A stretch of DNA of 64,000 nucleotides from contig NZ_CP013418.1 of the NCBI RefSeq assembly GCF_001524445.2, forward strand, positions 1,488,001 to 1,552,000, given 5' to 3'. A model generated the notes under the pieces. The model was given only the letters and a program-made list of their open reading frames with translations. It was not told the DNA's origin and ran no database searches. The DNA is from Burkholderia savannae (GTDB lineage: Bacteria; Pseudomonadota; Gammaproteobacteria; Burkholderiales; Burkholderiaceae). The position numbers were made by a program, and so were the translations under genes. Positions 54,875 to 63,852 of the stretch are shown piece after piece. Position 1 is the first letter of the stretch. Every line of letters starts with the position of its first letter.

Positions 54875-56410
54875 ATGACCGTCATCAAACAGGAAGACCT
54901 GATCCAGAGCATCGCGGATTCGCTGCAGTACATCAGCTACTACCACCCGCTCGACTACATCGAGGCGCTCGGCCGCGCATACGAGCTCGAGGAAAGCCCG
55001 GCCGCGAAAGACGCGATCGCGCAGATCCTGACGAACAGCCGCATGTGCGCGGAAGGCCGCCGCCCGATCTGCCAGGACACGGGTATCGTCACGATCTTCG
55101 TGAAGGTCGGCATGGACGTGCGCTGGGCAAGTGAAAACGGCGGCGCGACGATGAGCGTCACCGACATGATCAACGAGGGCGTGCGCCGCGGCTACACGCA
55201 TCCGGACAACGTGCTGCGCGCATCGATCGTGAATCCGCCCGAAGGCGCGCGCAAGAACACGAAGGACAACACGCCGGCCGTGATCCACTACGAGATCGTG
55301 CCGGGCGACAAGGTCGACGTGCAGGTCGCGGCGAAGGGCGGCGGCTCGGAAAACAAGTCGAAGTTCGTGATGCTGAACCCGTCCGACTCGATCGTCGACT
55401 GGGTGCTGAAGACCGTGCCGACGATGGGCGCGGGCTGGTGCCCGCCCGGCATGCTCGGGATCGGCATCGGCGGCACCGCCGAGAAAGCGATGCTGATGGC
55501 GAAGGAATCGCTGATGGAGCCGATCGACATCCAGGAGATCATCGCGCGCGGGCCGAAGGACTGGGTCGAGGAACTGCGCGTCGAGCTGCACGAGAAGGTC
55601 AACGCGCTCGGCATCGGCGCGCAGGGTCTCGGCGGTCTGGCGACCGTGCTCGACGTGAAGATCATGGCCGCGCCGACGCACGCGGCGTCGAAGCCGGTCG
55701 CGCTGATCCCGAACTGCGCGGCCACGCGCCACGCGCACTTCGTGCTCGACGGCTCGGGCCCGGCCAAGCTTGAAGCGCCGTCGCTCGACGCGTGGCCGAA
55801 GGTCCAGTGGGAACCGAACACCGAAACCAGCAAGCGCGTCGATCTGAACGCGCTGACGCCGGAAGAAGTCGCCAGCTGGGCGCCGGGCCAGACGCTGCTG
55901 CTGTCGGGCAAGATGCTCACGGGCCGCGACGCCGCGCACAAGCGCATCGCCGACATGCTGGCCGCGGGCGAGAAGCTGCCCGTCGATTTCACGAACCGCG
56001 TGATCTACTACGTCGGCCCGGTCGATCCGGTGCGCGACGAAGTGGTCGGCCCGGCCGGCCCGACGACGGCCACGCGCATGGACAAGTTCACCGAGACGAT
56101 GCTCGCGCAGACGGGCCTCATCTCGATGGTCGGCAAGGCCGAGCGCGGCCCGGTGGCGATCGACGCGATCAAGAAGCACAAGGCGGCTTACCTGATGGCG
56201 GTCGGCGGCGCGGCGTATCTCGTGTCGAAGGCGATCCGCGGCGCGAAGGTGCTCGCATTCGAGGATCTCGGCATGGAAGCGATCTACGAGTTCGACGTGC
56301 AGGACATGCCGGTGACGGTCGCCGTCGATTCGCAAGGCACGTCGGTCCACCAAACGGGGCCGAAGGAATGGCAGGCGAAAATCGGCAAGATTCCTGTCGC
56401 GAACGCGTAA
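54875..56410 (+). CDS. Class I fumarate hydratase (iron-sulfur)
   Basis: A 511-aa enzyme. ICQDTGIVTIFVK, GAGWCPPGMLG and IPNCAATRHAHF hold the three Cys ligands of the catalytic 4Fe-4S cluster. The C-terminal domain has GLISMVGKAERGP, typical of the beta part. It converts fumarate to malate in the TCA cycle and is oxygen-sensitive. A terminator follows at 56426. Confidence 0.95.
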   Translation: MTVIKQEDLIQSIADSLQYISYYHPLDYIEALGRAYELEESPAAKDAIAQILTNSRMCAEGRRPICQDTGIVTIFVKVGMDVRWASENGGATMSVTDMINEGVRRGYTHPDNVLRASIVNPPEGARKNTKDNTPAVIHYEIVPGDKVDVQVAAKGGGSENKSKFVMLNPSDSIVDWVLKTVPTMGAGWCPPGMLGIGIGGTAEKAMLMAKESLMEPIDIQEIIARGPKDWVEELRVELHEKVNALGIGAQGLGGLATVLDVKIMAAPTHAASKPVALIPNCAATRHAHFVLDGSGPAKLEAPSLDAWPKVQWEPNTETSKRVDLNALTPEEVASWAPGQTLLLSGKMLTGRDAAHKRIADMLAAGEKLPVDFTNRVIYYVGPVDPVRDEVVGPAGPTTATRMDKFTETMLAQTGLISMVGKAERGPVAIDAIKKHKAAYLMAVGGAAYLVSKAIRGAKVLAFEDLGMEAIYEFDVQDMPVTVAVDSQGTSVHQTGPKEWQAKIGKIPVANA

Positions 56411-56425
56411 ATAAGAATGATTTTC

Positions 56426-56450
56426 AGGCCGGATTTCAATCCGGCCTTTT
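56426..56450 (+). terminator. Rho-independent terminator after fumarase
   Basis: A 9-bp stem (AGGCCGGAT/ATCCGGCCT) with a four-base loop and a T-run, 16 bases after the fumarase stop codon. Confidence 0.88.
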
Positions 56451-56564
56451 CGATGCGGCGAATTCGTTCACCTTTCGGATTTCGAACGAATTCGCCCTTG
56501 GCTTTTCAGGAACGAGCGTTTATCGTTCAGAAATTCAAGCCCCCACACGTCACAAGGAACGAAC

Positions 56565-57041
56565 ATGCAAGGCGATAAGAAAGTCATCGAATATCTGAAC
56601 GCCCAGTTGAAGAACGAACTGACCGCGATCAATCAATATTTCCTGCATGCGCGGATGTACAAGCATTGGGGTCTCGAAAAACTCGGCAAGCACGAATACG
56701 ACGAATCGATCGGCGAAATGAAGCACGCGGATTGGCTGATCGAGCGCGTGTTCATGCTCGACGGCCTGCCGAACCTGCAGGATCTGCACAAGCTGCTGAT
56801 CGGCGAGGAAACCGAGGAAATCCTGAAATGCGATCTGAAGCTCGAGCAGATATCGCAGTCGACGTGCAAGGAAGCGATCGCATATTGCGAATCGGTGCGT
56901 GATTACGTGTCGCGCGAAATCTTCGAGAAGATCCTCGACGATACCGAAGAGCACATCGACTGGCTCGAAACGCAAATCGACCTGATCGGCAAGGTCGGCA
57001 TTCAGAACTATCAGCAGTCGATGATGGGCTCGCCGGAGTAA
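56565..57041 (+). CDS. bfr: Bacterioferritin
   Basis: A 158-aa four-helix-bundle iron store. [18 protein letters not shown] holds ferroxidase Glu, [18 protein letters not shown] holds the Met that binds heme between subunits and further Glu/His ligands, and [13 protein letters not shown] holds the last Glu/His pair. It forms 24-mers storing iron. Bfd, which releases that iron, is two genes downstream. Confidence 0.95.
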   Translation: MQGDKKVIEYLNAQLKNELTAINQYFLHARMYKHWGLEKLGKHEYDESIGEMKHADWLIERVFMLDGLPNLQDLHKLLIGEETEEILKCDLKLEQISQSTCKEAIAYCESVRDYVSREIFEKILDDTEEHIDWLETQIDLIGKVGIQNYQQSMMGSPE

Positions 57042-57085
57042 TTCCTCCCGTTCGATTTCTATTCGATCCACGCTCGCTCGCCGAC

Positions 57086-57958
57086 ATGACGCCGCCGCCC
57101 GCATCCGATTTCCGCGCATCGCCCGCCCATGCGCCGATCGGCATCTTCGATTCGGGGCTCGGCGGCCTGTCGGTGCTGCGCGCGGTGCGCGAGCGGCTGC
57201 CCGACGAGGCGCTCGTCTACGTCGCGGATTCCCGTCATGCGCCGTACGGCCCGCGCGAGGACGCGTTCATCGTCGAGCGCACGCTCGCGATCGGCGAATG
57301 GCTCGCCGCACGAGGCGCGAAGGCGCTCGTCGTCGCGTGCAACACCGCCACCGCGCAATCGATCGCGCTCGTGCGCGAGCGCCTGCCGATTCCGCTCGTC
57401 GGCGTCGAGCCCGGCATCAAGCCGGCGGCGCAGCATTCGAAGACGCGCATTGCGGGCGTGCTCGCGACGCAGGCGACGCTGCGCAGCGCGCGCTTCGGCG
57501 CGCTGATCGCGCGCCATGCCGCCGACTGCCGCTTCATCTGCCAGGCGGGGCATGGCCTCGTCGAGGCGGTCGAGCGCGGCGACACCGGCTCGCCCGAGCT
57601 GCGCGCGCTGCTCGCGGGCTACCTCGAGCCGATGCTTGCGGCGGGCGCCGACACGCTCGTGCTCGGCTGCACGCACTACCCGTTCTTCGACGCCGCGATC
57701 CGCGACGTAACGTCCAACCGCCTGCATCTGATCGACACGAGCGACGCGATCGCCCGCCAGCTTTCGCGGATACTGGACGAGCGCGATCTGCGCGCGCCGG
57801 CCGGCTCCCGGCCGGCACCGCCGCCGCGCCTCTGCTCGACGGGCGATGGCCGGCAACTGCAGTCTCTCGCCGCGACACTGCTCGGGCTCGACGTGCCGGC
57901 CGAATCCGTCACCATTTCCTCCCCGAGCACGGCCGCGCCCGCCGCCCATCCGGCGTAG
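57086..57958 (+). CDS. murI: Glutamate racemase
   Basis: A 290-aa cofactor-independent racemase. IGIFDSGLGGLSVLRAV is the N-terminal phosphate-like loop; VACNTATAQ has the first catalytic Cys and LGCTHYPFF the second. It makes D-glutamate for peptidoglycan. The start at 57086 begins a short Pro/Ser-rich extension before the family core. It is placed between bfr and bfd, an order seen in Burkholderia. Confidence 0.95.
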   Translation: MTPPPASDFRASPAHAPIGIFDSGLGGLSVLRAVRERLPDEALVYVADSRHAPYGPREDAFIVERTLAIGEWLAARGAKALVVACNTATAQSIALVRERLPIPLVGVEPGIKPAAQHSKTRIAGVLATQATLRSARFGALIARHAADCRFICQAGHGLVEAVERGDTGSPELRALLAGYLEPMLAAGADTLVLGCTHYPFFDAAIRDVTSNRLHLIDTSDAIARQLSRILDERDLRAPAGSRPAPPPRLCSTGDGRQLQSLAATLLGLDVPAESVTISSPSTAAPAAHPA

Positions 57959-58049
57959 CCGCGCCGCCCGCCGTCGCCCGAAAACCCTTCCAAGCGCCTG
58001 GTTTTGTTACAAAAAACCCGGGACCGCGCTTGCCAAGCCCCACAAATAT

Positions 58050-58068
58050 AATGATAATAATTCGCATT
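58050..58068 (+). promoter_or_regulatory. Fur box upstream of bfd
   Basis: AATGATAATAATTCGCATT matches the Fur consensus (GATAATGATAATCATTATC) well over its 19 bases and lies 23 bases before the bfd ATG. Iron-starvation induction of bfd and probably of the tonB group is expected. Confidence 0.85.
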
Positions 58069-58091
58069 AACGTTAGCTATCGCGCTCCATC

Positions 58092-58331
58092 ATGATCGTC
58101 TGCGTGTGCAAGTCCGTTTCCGATCGGAAGATTCGCGCATCCCTCGCGGAAGGCGTGGACACTTTCGACGAACTCCAGTTCGAACTCGGGGTCGCTACGT
58201 GCTGCGGCAAGTGCGAGGAAACCGTGCGCGACATCATGGCGGAACAGGGCGTTTGTGCGAGCCGCTGCGGCGTCGAGCACCACGCCGCCGTGCCGGTTCC
58301 CATCGCGTTCTACGAACGCAAGGCGGCCTGA
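58092..58331 (+). CDS. bfd: Bacterioferritin-associated ferredoxin
   Basis: A 79-aa 2Fe-2S protein. MIVCVCKSVSD has the first Cys pair and ATCCGKCEETV the second, the CxC...CxxC arrangement of Bfd and NirB-type BFD domains. It binds bacterioferritin and passes electrons to release stored iron. It starts right after the Fur box, so it is made when iron is low. Confidence 0.95.
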   Translation: MIVCVCKSVSDRKIRASLAEGVDTFDELQFELGVATCCGKCEETVRDIMAEQGVCASRCGVEHHAAVPVPIAFYERKAA

Positions 58332-58441
58332 CCGGCGCGCCAGGATCGCACGCGGCGCCGCGCGCGCCGCGCTCTCGTTTTACCAGCCCGTCAGCAAGCC
58401 TGCCCGCGCGAGCCAACGGCCTACCTGCGAAGGAGCCCGTA

Positions 58442-58504
58442 ATGGAATTGCTGATCGGATTCGTGACTACTGTGTGCATCTCTTTGCTGATCTTCCGCAA
58501 GTGA
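58442..58504 (+). CDS. 20-aa single-helix membrane peptide between bfd and tonB
   Basis: ATG GAA TTG ... AAG TGA encodes MELLIGFVTTVCISLLIFRK, a single predicted membrane helix with a charged end. AAGGAG is 7 bases before the ATG, one of the best ribosome binding sites in the region. The position in a Fur-regulated cluster suggests an iron-linked membrane peptide, perhaps a companion of TonB-ExbBD. It is below the usual gene-finder length limit and could have been overlooked. Confidence 0.6.
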   Translation: MELLIGFVTTVCISLLIFRK

Positions 58505-58555
58505 TGCCGCACTTCGCGGCGTACGTCACGCGCGCCGCCGCGCTACGAAGCTAAC

Positions 58556-59296
58556 ATGCAGGTTTCGAATTCCCTGCCGGCCGCCTCCGCGCCGGTTTTT
58601 CCCCGTATGAATCCCCGCGTCGTCACCGCTGCCGTGGCGGTTCTCGCCGGACACGCGATCCTGCTGACCGGCGCACTGCTGATGCGCAACGACGCACCGC
58701 ATCGATCGCTCGAGTCGAAGACGATCACCGCCCAGTTGCTGAGCGCGCCCGTCGCACAGCCGGTCGGCATCCAGTCGGCGCCGACGCCCGAGCCGCCGAA
58801 ACCCGTCCCGAAGGTCAAGCCGAAGCCGGCGCCCGCGCCCCGGCCGGTCGCGAAACCGAGTCCGACGCCGCTGCCCGTGTCGCACGAGCCATCGCCGAAC
58901 GCGATCACCGCGCCGGAACCCGCACCGCCCGCGCCCGCGGCTCCCGCCGACACGAGCGCGAAGGCAGCGCCGCCCGCCGGCGCGCCGACGAGCCGCCCGA
59001 CGATGGAAATCGTCGCGCCGAAGGAAGGCGCGCATCTGACCTGCCAAATCGCGAAGGCTGCATATCCGACGCTGTCGAAGCGCCGCGGCGAGACGGGCGT
59101 CGTGAAGGTGCGCTTCGTCGTCGGCCTGACGGGCAAGATCGAAAGCGCGCAAGTCGTCCAGAGCAGCGGCTTTGCGCGCCTCGACGACGCGGCGCTCGAC
59201 GCGATCCGCTCGTCGCCGTGCCAGCCATACATGCAGAACGGGCAGCCGATGCGCGCCGCCTACACGCAGCCCTACGACTTCACTCTGACCGACTAA
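58556..59296 (+). CDS. tonB: TonB energy transducer
   Basis: A 246-aa protein. A single helix (VVTAAVAVLAGHAILLTGALL) anchors it, with the family His in GHAILL. A Pro/Lys/Ala-rich spacer (PKPVPKVKPKPAPAPRP) crosses the periplasm, and the C-terminal domain (YPTLSKRRGETGVVKVRFVV) docks outer-membrane receptors. Start is ATG 58556; a second at 58607 is possible. exbB and exbD follow. Confidence 0.93.
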   Translation: MQVSNSLPAASAPVFPRMNPRVVTAAVAVLAGHAILLTGALLMRNDAPHRSLESKTITAQLLSAPVAQPVGIQSAPTPEPPKPVPKVKPKPAPAPRPVAKPSPTPLPVSHEPSPNAITAPEPAPPAPAAPADTSAKAAPPAGAPTSRPTMEIVAPKEGAHLTCQIAKAAYPTLSKRRGETGVVKVRFVVGLTGKIESAQVVQSSGFARLDDAALDAIRSSPCQPYMQNGQPMRAAYTQPYDFTLTD

Positions 59297-59333
59297 TCTC
59301 GGCAACACCCGAAAGAAACAACAAGGAAAGGAA

Positions 59334-60065
59334 ATGCAAAGCTACGGAATCGCGCACGTGTGGGCGCAAGGTGACTTCGTTACGCGGTTCATCGCGATCG
59401 CGCTCCTCGTGATGTCGATCCTGTCGTGGATGGTGATCGTCATCAAAGGCTGGAACGTGATTCGCCTGAAGCGTCTGTCGAAAGATGCAGAGCAGTCGTT
59501 CTGGCATTCGGACGATTTCGAGGAAGGCGTGAAGAAGCTCGGCCGCGCATCGTCGTCGACGCAGGACAACCCGTTCCTCGCGCTCGCGCTGTCCGGCCAG
59601 GAGGCCGCCGATCATCACCATCAGACACAGCCGCACCTGCACGACCGGATGGACGTGTCCGACTGGGTCACGCGCTGCCTGAAGGACACGATGGACGAAG
59701 GCATCGCGCGAATGCAGAGCGGGCTCGCGATTCTCGCGTCGATCGGCAGCACCGCGCCGTTCGTCGGCCTGTTCGGCACCGTGTGGGGCATCTATCACGC
59801 GCTGCTCGTGATCGGCGCGACGGGCCAGACGTCGATCGATCAGGTCGCCGGCCCCGTCGGCGAATCGCTGATCATGACCGCGTTCGGCCTGTTCGTCGCG
59901 ATTCCCGCCGTGCTTGGCTACAACGCGCTCACGCGCGCGAACAAGAGCATCGTGAGCCGCCTGCGCCGCTTCGCGCATGGCCTGCACGCCTACTTCGTGA
60001 CGGGCGCGCGCCTCGCGTCGTCGGCCCAGCGCGACGGGCTGCGCCTCGCCGCGCGCGCGAACTGA
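59334..60065 (+). CDS. exbB: ExbB proton-channel protein
   Basis: A 243-aa MotA/TolQ/ExbB-family protein. Three helices are visible: the first near residues 20-40, then the pair GLAILASIGSTAPFVGLFGTVWGIYHAL and SLIMTAFGLFVAIPAVLGYN. It forms the proton channel that powers TonB. AAGGAAAGGA precedes the ATG. It lies 37 bases after tonB. Confidence 0.94.
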   Translation: MQSYGIAHVWAQGDFVTRFIAIALLVMSILSWMVIVIKGWNVIRLKRLSKDAEQSFWHSDDFEEGVKKLGRASSSTQDNPFLALALSGQEAADHHHQTQPHLHDRMDVSDWVTRCLKDTMDEGIARMQSGLAILASIGSTAPFVGLFGTVWGIYHALLVIGATGQTSIDQVAGPVGESLIMTAFGLFVAIPAVLGYNALTRANKSIVSRLRRFAHGLHAYFVTGARLASSAQRDGLRLAARAN

Positions 60066-60078
60066 GCGGAGGTTCGCG

Positions 60079-60507
60079 ATGGCAATGAACACCAGCTTCG
60101 GCGACGATGACGACGACGGCCTGATGAACGAGATCAACATGACGCCGCTCGTCGACGTCATGCTCGTACTCCTGATCATCTTCCTCGTCACGATTCCGGC
60201 GATGCATCACGCCGTGAAGATCGACCTTCCGCGCGCGAGCAGCCAGCCGGTCGAAGTGAAGCCGAAGACGATCGACGTCGCGATCGAAGGCGACGGCACG
60301 GTTCTGTGGGACGACCATCCGGTGAACGCAACCGATCTGCAGGCGCGAATCGCGCAAGCCGCGCAAACGACGCCGCAGCCGGAGCTGCATCTGCGCGCGG
60401 ATCGCAAGGTCGCGTACGAAAAGGTCGCTGAAGTGATGTCGGCCGCGCAGGCAGGCGGCCTGACGAAGCTCGGCTTCGTGACCGAGCCGAAGTCGAACGC
60501 GAAGTAA
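60079..60507 (+). CDS. exbD: ExbD
   Basis: A 142-aa protein with one N-terminal helix, NMTPLVDVMLVLLIIFLVT, including the proton-carrying Asp of the family. The rest is the periplasmic domain. GCGGAGG precedes the start. Two hairpins follow, ending with a T-run terminator. Confidence 0.94.
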   Translation: MAMNTSFGDDDDDGLMNEINMTPLVDVMLVLLIIFLVTIPAMHHAVKIDLPRASSQPVEVKPKTIDVAIEGDGTVLWDDHPVNATDLQARIAQAAQTTPQPELHLRADRKVAYEKVAEVMSAAQAGGLTKLGFVTEPKSNAK

Positions 60508-60520
60508 TCGCCGTGTTGCA

Positions 60521-60547
60521 TGCCGCGTGCGATAAACGCACGCGGCA
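60521..60547 (+). terminator. First hairpin after exbD
   Basis: An 11-bp perfect stem (TGCCGCGTGCG/CGCACGCGGCA) with loop ATAAA, without a T-run; it stands seven bases before the true terminator and may protect the 3' end. Confidence 0.7.
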
Positions 60548-60553
60548 CAAAGT

Positions 60554-60587
60554 AAAAGGCCCTCATCGCCAGATGAAGGCCTTTTTT
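60554..60587 (+). terminator. Rho-independent terminator of the tonB-exbB-exbD operon
   Basis: AAAAGGCC(C)TCATC pairs with GATGAAGGCCTTTTTT around a four-base loop and ends in six T. Confidence 0.92.
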
Positions 60588-60870
60588 CATGCGCGCACGG
60601 GCGCCTTCGGGCGGCGGACCCGACGGCCTGACTGCTGCACGTCGAGCAACGCGATGCGACATGCCGTGGTCTGCACGGACTAGCGCGGTCTGCCCTATCT
60701 GGCTCGCAACATATGCGGCCACCTTGTTTCGCTTGGCACCTTCCCTCACGAAATGGGATTCCAATATAGGTCTAGCCGCGCACGCATTCAAGCAGCCGAC
60801 GATTGAAACTACCGATTGCGTGACGCGCGTCAAATGCCAAAACCGATGCACACGCGAGCTTCCGATTTCG
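60588..60870. other. Convergent intergenic region
   Basis: Between the tonB operon terminator and the end of the LysR gene. Some AT-rich DNA, no gene supported. Confidence 0.4.
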
Positions 60871-61842
60871 TCAGATCGAAATCTTCATGTCCGCGTCCTT
60901 CGCGCCGCGCTCCGGGCAGCTGGGCTCCTTGTAGTTTTCGCTGTCGAGCTTCTCGACGAGATAGTCGACGAACGCACGCACGGCGGGCGGCATCCCCTGC
61001 CGCGACACGAACACCGCGTAGAGCTGCGGCACGGGCAGCGTCCAGCCCGGCATCACCGGCGACAGTTGCCCCGCTCGCAGCGCATTGCCGTACATCGACT
61101 CCGGCAATGCCGCGATTCCGACCCCGTCGAGCACCGCTTCGCGGATCGACATCAGATCCGCCGTCACGAGGCGCGGCTCGTGCTCATGCGCGTGGCGCGT
61201 GCCGTCCGGCGCGATCAGGTTGAATACGTGACGGCCGTCGCCCGACGGCGTATCGAGCGTGTCGAATCTCGACAGATCGTCGGGCACGAGAGGCGGCGCG
61301 TTCTGCTGCAGCAGGCTCGGCGCGCCGACGAGCATCTGCTCGGTGCGCCACAGCGGCCGCACGACGATGTTCGCGTTCTGCGGCGGCTCGGATCGCACGC
61401 GCAGCGCGACGTCGATCGAGTCTTCGAAGAGATCGATCACGCGATTCGTCACGCGAATCTGCACGCGCACTTCGGGATAGCGGCGCAGGAATTCCGGCAG
61501 CAGACGCGAAAGCATCGTCTGCGACAACGTAACGGGCACGCTCACACGCACCGTGCCCCGCGGCGCCGAGCGTAGTTGCTGCACTGCATTCATCGCGGCC
61601 TGCGCTTCGGACAACATTGCTTGGCAATGCTGATAGAAAAGCTGCCCCGCCTCGGTCAACGCGAGCTTGCGAGTCGAACGCTGCAACAGGCGCACGCCGA
61701 GCGTCGCCTCGAGCTCGGTGAGCCGCCGCGACAGGCGCGACTTCGAGATTCCGAGCACGCGCTCCGCGGCCGAGAAGCCGCCGTGCTCGACCACCTGAGA
61801 GAAGTACATCAAGTCGTTCAGGTTATGTGCGTCGATAGTCAT
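60871..61842 (-). CDS. LysR-family transcriptional regulator
   Basis: A 323-aa protein. The HTH is at about 8-65 (FSQVVEHGGFSAAERVLGIS, SRLSRRLTELEATLGVRLL) and the effector domain follows. Start at 61842 was chosen for the family start position (DLMYFSQVV); an extension to 61863 is possible. It is divergent from the pirin gene with 123 bases between, and probably controls it. Its co-inducer is unknown. Confidence 0.92.
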   Translation of the reverse strand: MTIDAHNLNDLMYFSQVVEHGGFSAAERVLGISKSRLSRRLTELEATLGVRLLQRSTRKLALTEAGQLFYQHCQAMLSEAQAAMNAVQQLRSAPRGTVRVSVPVTLSQTMLSRLLPEFLRRYPEVRVQIRVTNRVIDLFEDSIDVALRVRSEPPQNANIVVRPLWRTEQMLVGAPSLLQQNAPPLVPDDLSRFDTLDTPSGDGRHVFNLIAPDGTRHAHEHEPRLVTADLMSIREAVLDGVGIAALPESMYGNALRAGQLSPVMPGWTLPVPQLYAVFVSRQGMPPAVRAFVDYLVEKLDSENYKEPSCPERGAKDADMKISI

Positions 61843-61965
61843 TTCATCGTTCCAATTCCACAACGATCCATTGCGAATCGAGCAGATTTAATCGGCAATT
61901 CGCTCAATATAATAGCCTTACGTTGCAAAAATATCGCTATTCCCAGCCATTCCTAGAGCCCTCCC

Positions 61966-62838
61966 ATGACTATCGCCCGCTCGATCCAGCGCACCTACCC
62001 CTCGCTTCGCACCACGGAAGGCGGCGGCTTCGTGGTTCACCGCCCGTTTCCGACCCGCCTGCTGACGGATTTCGACCCGTTCCTGCTGCTCGACGAAATG
62101 GGGCCCGTCGATTACGCGCCGGGCGATGCGAAAGGCGCCCCCGACCACCCGCATCGCGGCTTCGAAACGGTCACGTACGTGCTCGACGGCTGGTTCCGTC
62201 ATCGCGATTCGGCGGGCCACGCGGGCGCGCTCGGCCCCGGCGACGTGCAATGGATGACGGCGGGCGCGGGCGTCGTCCACAGCGAGCTGCCCGACCCCGA
62301 ATTCGCGCGCCGGGGCGGCCACGCGCACGCGTTCCAGCTTTGGGTGAACCTGCCGCGCCGCGACAAGATGATCGCGCCGCGCTACCAGGACATCCCGGCC
62401 GCGCGCATTCCCACGGCCCAATCAGCCGACGGCCGCGCGAAAGTTCGCGTGATCGCCGGCGACGCATTCGGCGCGCGCGCGACGATCGAGACGCGCACGC
62501 CGATGCTCTATCTGCATTTCACGCTGTCGCCCGGCGCGCTCGTCGAGCAGCCCGTGCCGGCTGGCTTTCGCGTGTTCGCGTATCCGATCGAGGGCGGCGG
62601 ATTCTACGGCGCCGACAGGACGGCGGTCGACGCGCGCCACATGGTCGTGTACGCGGAAGACGGCGACACCGTGGTCTTTGCCGCGGGCGACACGCCGCTC
62701 GAACTGCTGCTGATCGGCGGCGCGCCGCTCAACGAGCCGATCGTGCGCTACGGCCCGTTCGTGATGAACACCGAGGACGAAATCCGCGAGGCGGTCGTCG
62801 ATTATCAGACGGGCCGCATGGGCCGCATTCCCGCCTAG
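61966..62838 (+). CDS. Pirin-family cupin protein
   Basis: A 290-aa bicupin. HPHRGFETVTYVLDG (His-His pair), MTAGAGVVHSELPD (third His) and the downstream Glu bind the metal of the first cupin. Bacterial pirins are quercetinase-like or redox-linked regulators; function here is not known. A TATAAT box at 61908-61913 lies about 50 bases upstream. The LysR gene is divergent. Confidence 0.93.
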   Translation: MTIARSIQRTYPSLRTTEGGGFVVHRPFPTRLLTDFDPFLLLDEMGPVDYAPGDAKGAPDHPHRGFETVTYVLDGWFRHRDSAGHAGALGPGDVQWMTAGAGVVHSELPDPEFARRGGHAHAFQLWVNLPRRDKMIAPRYQDIPAARIPTAQSADGRAKVRVIAGDAFGARATIETRTPMLYLHFTLSPGALVEQPVPAGFRVFAYPIEGGGFYGADRTAVDARHMVVYAEDGDTVVFAAGDTPLELLLIGGAPLNEPIVRYGPFVMNTEDEIREAVVDYQTGRMGRIPA

Positions 62839-62959
62839 GCACCGGCGGCGCGCGTCGGCCAAACGACGGAGGGCGGCAACGTCCGCCACTACAGCGGATT
62901 TACGTCACAATATCTTCTCGCGCCCGGCAAGGGCCGCACTACAGAAGGAATCCGCCGCT

Positions 62960-63445
62960 TTGAACTTCGAACATCTGATCCAGATTAACGCCGCCGACAA
63001 CCCGGCCCTGCCGACGCTGACTCGCGCGCAGCTATGGGAAGGTCTCGTGCTGCGCGCCGAGCAGCCGCAGCTTTTCGTGATCGGCCTCGACCGCTGCATC
63101 GTCCACGAACGCACGGAGACGACGCTCGAGCGCGAGCTGCACTACGGCAAAGCGACGGTCCGCGACCGCGTGACGTTCACGCCGAACGAGCAGGTGCGCT
63201 ACGACATCCACGCGGCCGACGGCGAGATCGGCGGCTCGCTGACGATGACAATCGAAGAGCGCGACGATCAGCAACTATTCCTGCGCTTCGAATACCGGAC
63301 GACGCTACCCGTCAGCAACGACAGCGAAGACGCGCGCCAGACGCACGAGATCGTGAAGGAAGCCTACCGCACGTCCGACATCGATACCGTCCGCCTGATT
63401 CGCGAGTACACGCAGGGCCGCAAGGATCCGGACCCGCTGCATTGA
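62960..63445 (+). CDS. DUF1857 (AtaL-like, SRPBCC fold) protein
   Basis: A 161-aa protein starting with TTG at 62960, with AAGGA nine bases upstream and no better start. LTRAQLWEGLVLRAEQPQLF and VRDRVTFTPNEQVRYDIH are family blocks; the fold is a START-like ligand pocket. AtaL relatives occur in secondary metabolism; the ligand here is unknown. Confidence 0.85.
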   Translation: MNFEHLIQINAADNPALPTLTRAQLWEGLVLRAEQPQLFVIGLDRCIVHERTETTLERELHYGKATVRDRVTFTPNEQVRYDIHAADGEIGGSLTMTIEERDDQQLFLRFEYRTTLPVSNDSEDARQTHEIVKEAYRTSDIDTVRLIREYTQGRKDPDPLH

Positions 63446-63528
63446 CCATGCCTGGCGACGGCGTATCCGTCGCCCTCTTTGCCCATGCCTATCGACATCC
63501 AGGTTCCGATCAATAAACTTACGTTGTA

Positions 63529-63547
63529 AATGGGAATGGTTATCATT
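63529..63547 (+). promoter_or_regulatory. Fur box upstream of hemP
   Basis: AATGGGAATGGTTATCATT is a good Fur-like site, 41 bases before the first possible hemP start, where a Fur site is usual in Burkholderia heme-uptake operons. Confidence 0.75.
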
Positions 63548-63588
63548 TAGAATTCATTCCATCGAATCGCAACTCACCAATCGCCTGA

Positions 63589-63852
63589 ATGACCGAACCT
63601 ATGCGCTCCAATACGCTTACGTTGCGCCGCCCGGGCGGCACCGCATCCAGCAGCCGCCCCAAGGCGGCCGTGACGACGCCGGCGGAACCGGTGAAGTCCG
63701 CAGCGAAACCCGCGGCAGCCACGAACGCCGGGCAGCGCGTGGTGAGCAGCGATGCGCTGTTGCAAGGCCAAAGCCACGTGAGCATCGCGCACAACGGCGA
63801 AACCTACCAGTTGCGGGCCACCCGCCTGGGCAAGCTGATTCTGACGAAGTAA
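63589..63852 (+). CDS. hemP: HemP, small hemin-uptake protein
   Basis: An 87-aa protein (start 63589; ATG 63601 is an alternative). The N-terminal part is low-complexity Ala/Pro/Lys. The C-terminal SDALLQGQSHVSIAHNGE and YQLRATRLGKLILTK are the family signature. In Burkholderia HemP activates transcription of the heme receptor gene, which would be expected just beyond the right window edge. Confidence 0.9.
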   Translation: MTEPMRSNTLTLRRPGGTASSSRPKAAVTTPAEPVKSAAKPAAATNAGQRVVSSDALLQGQSHVSIAHNGETYQLRATRLGKLILTK

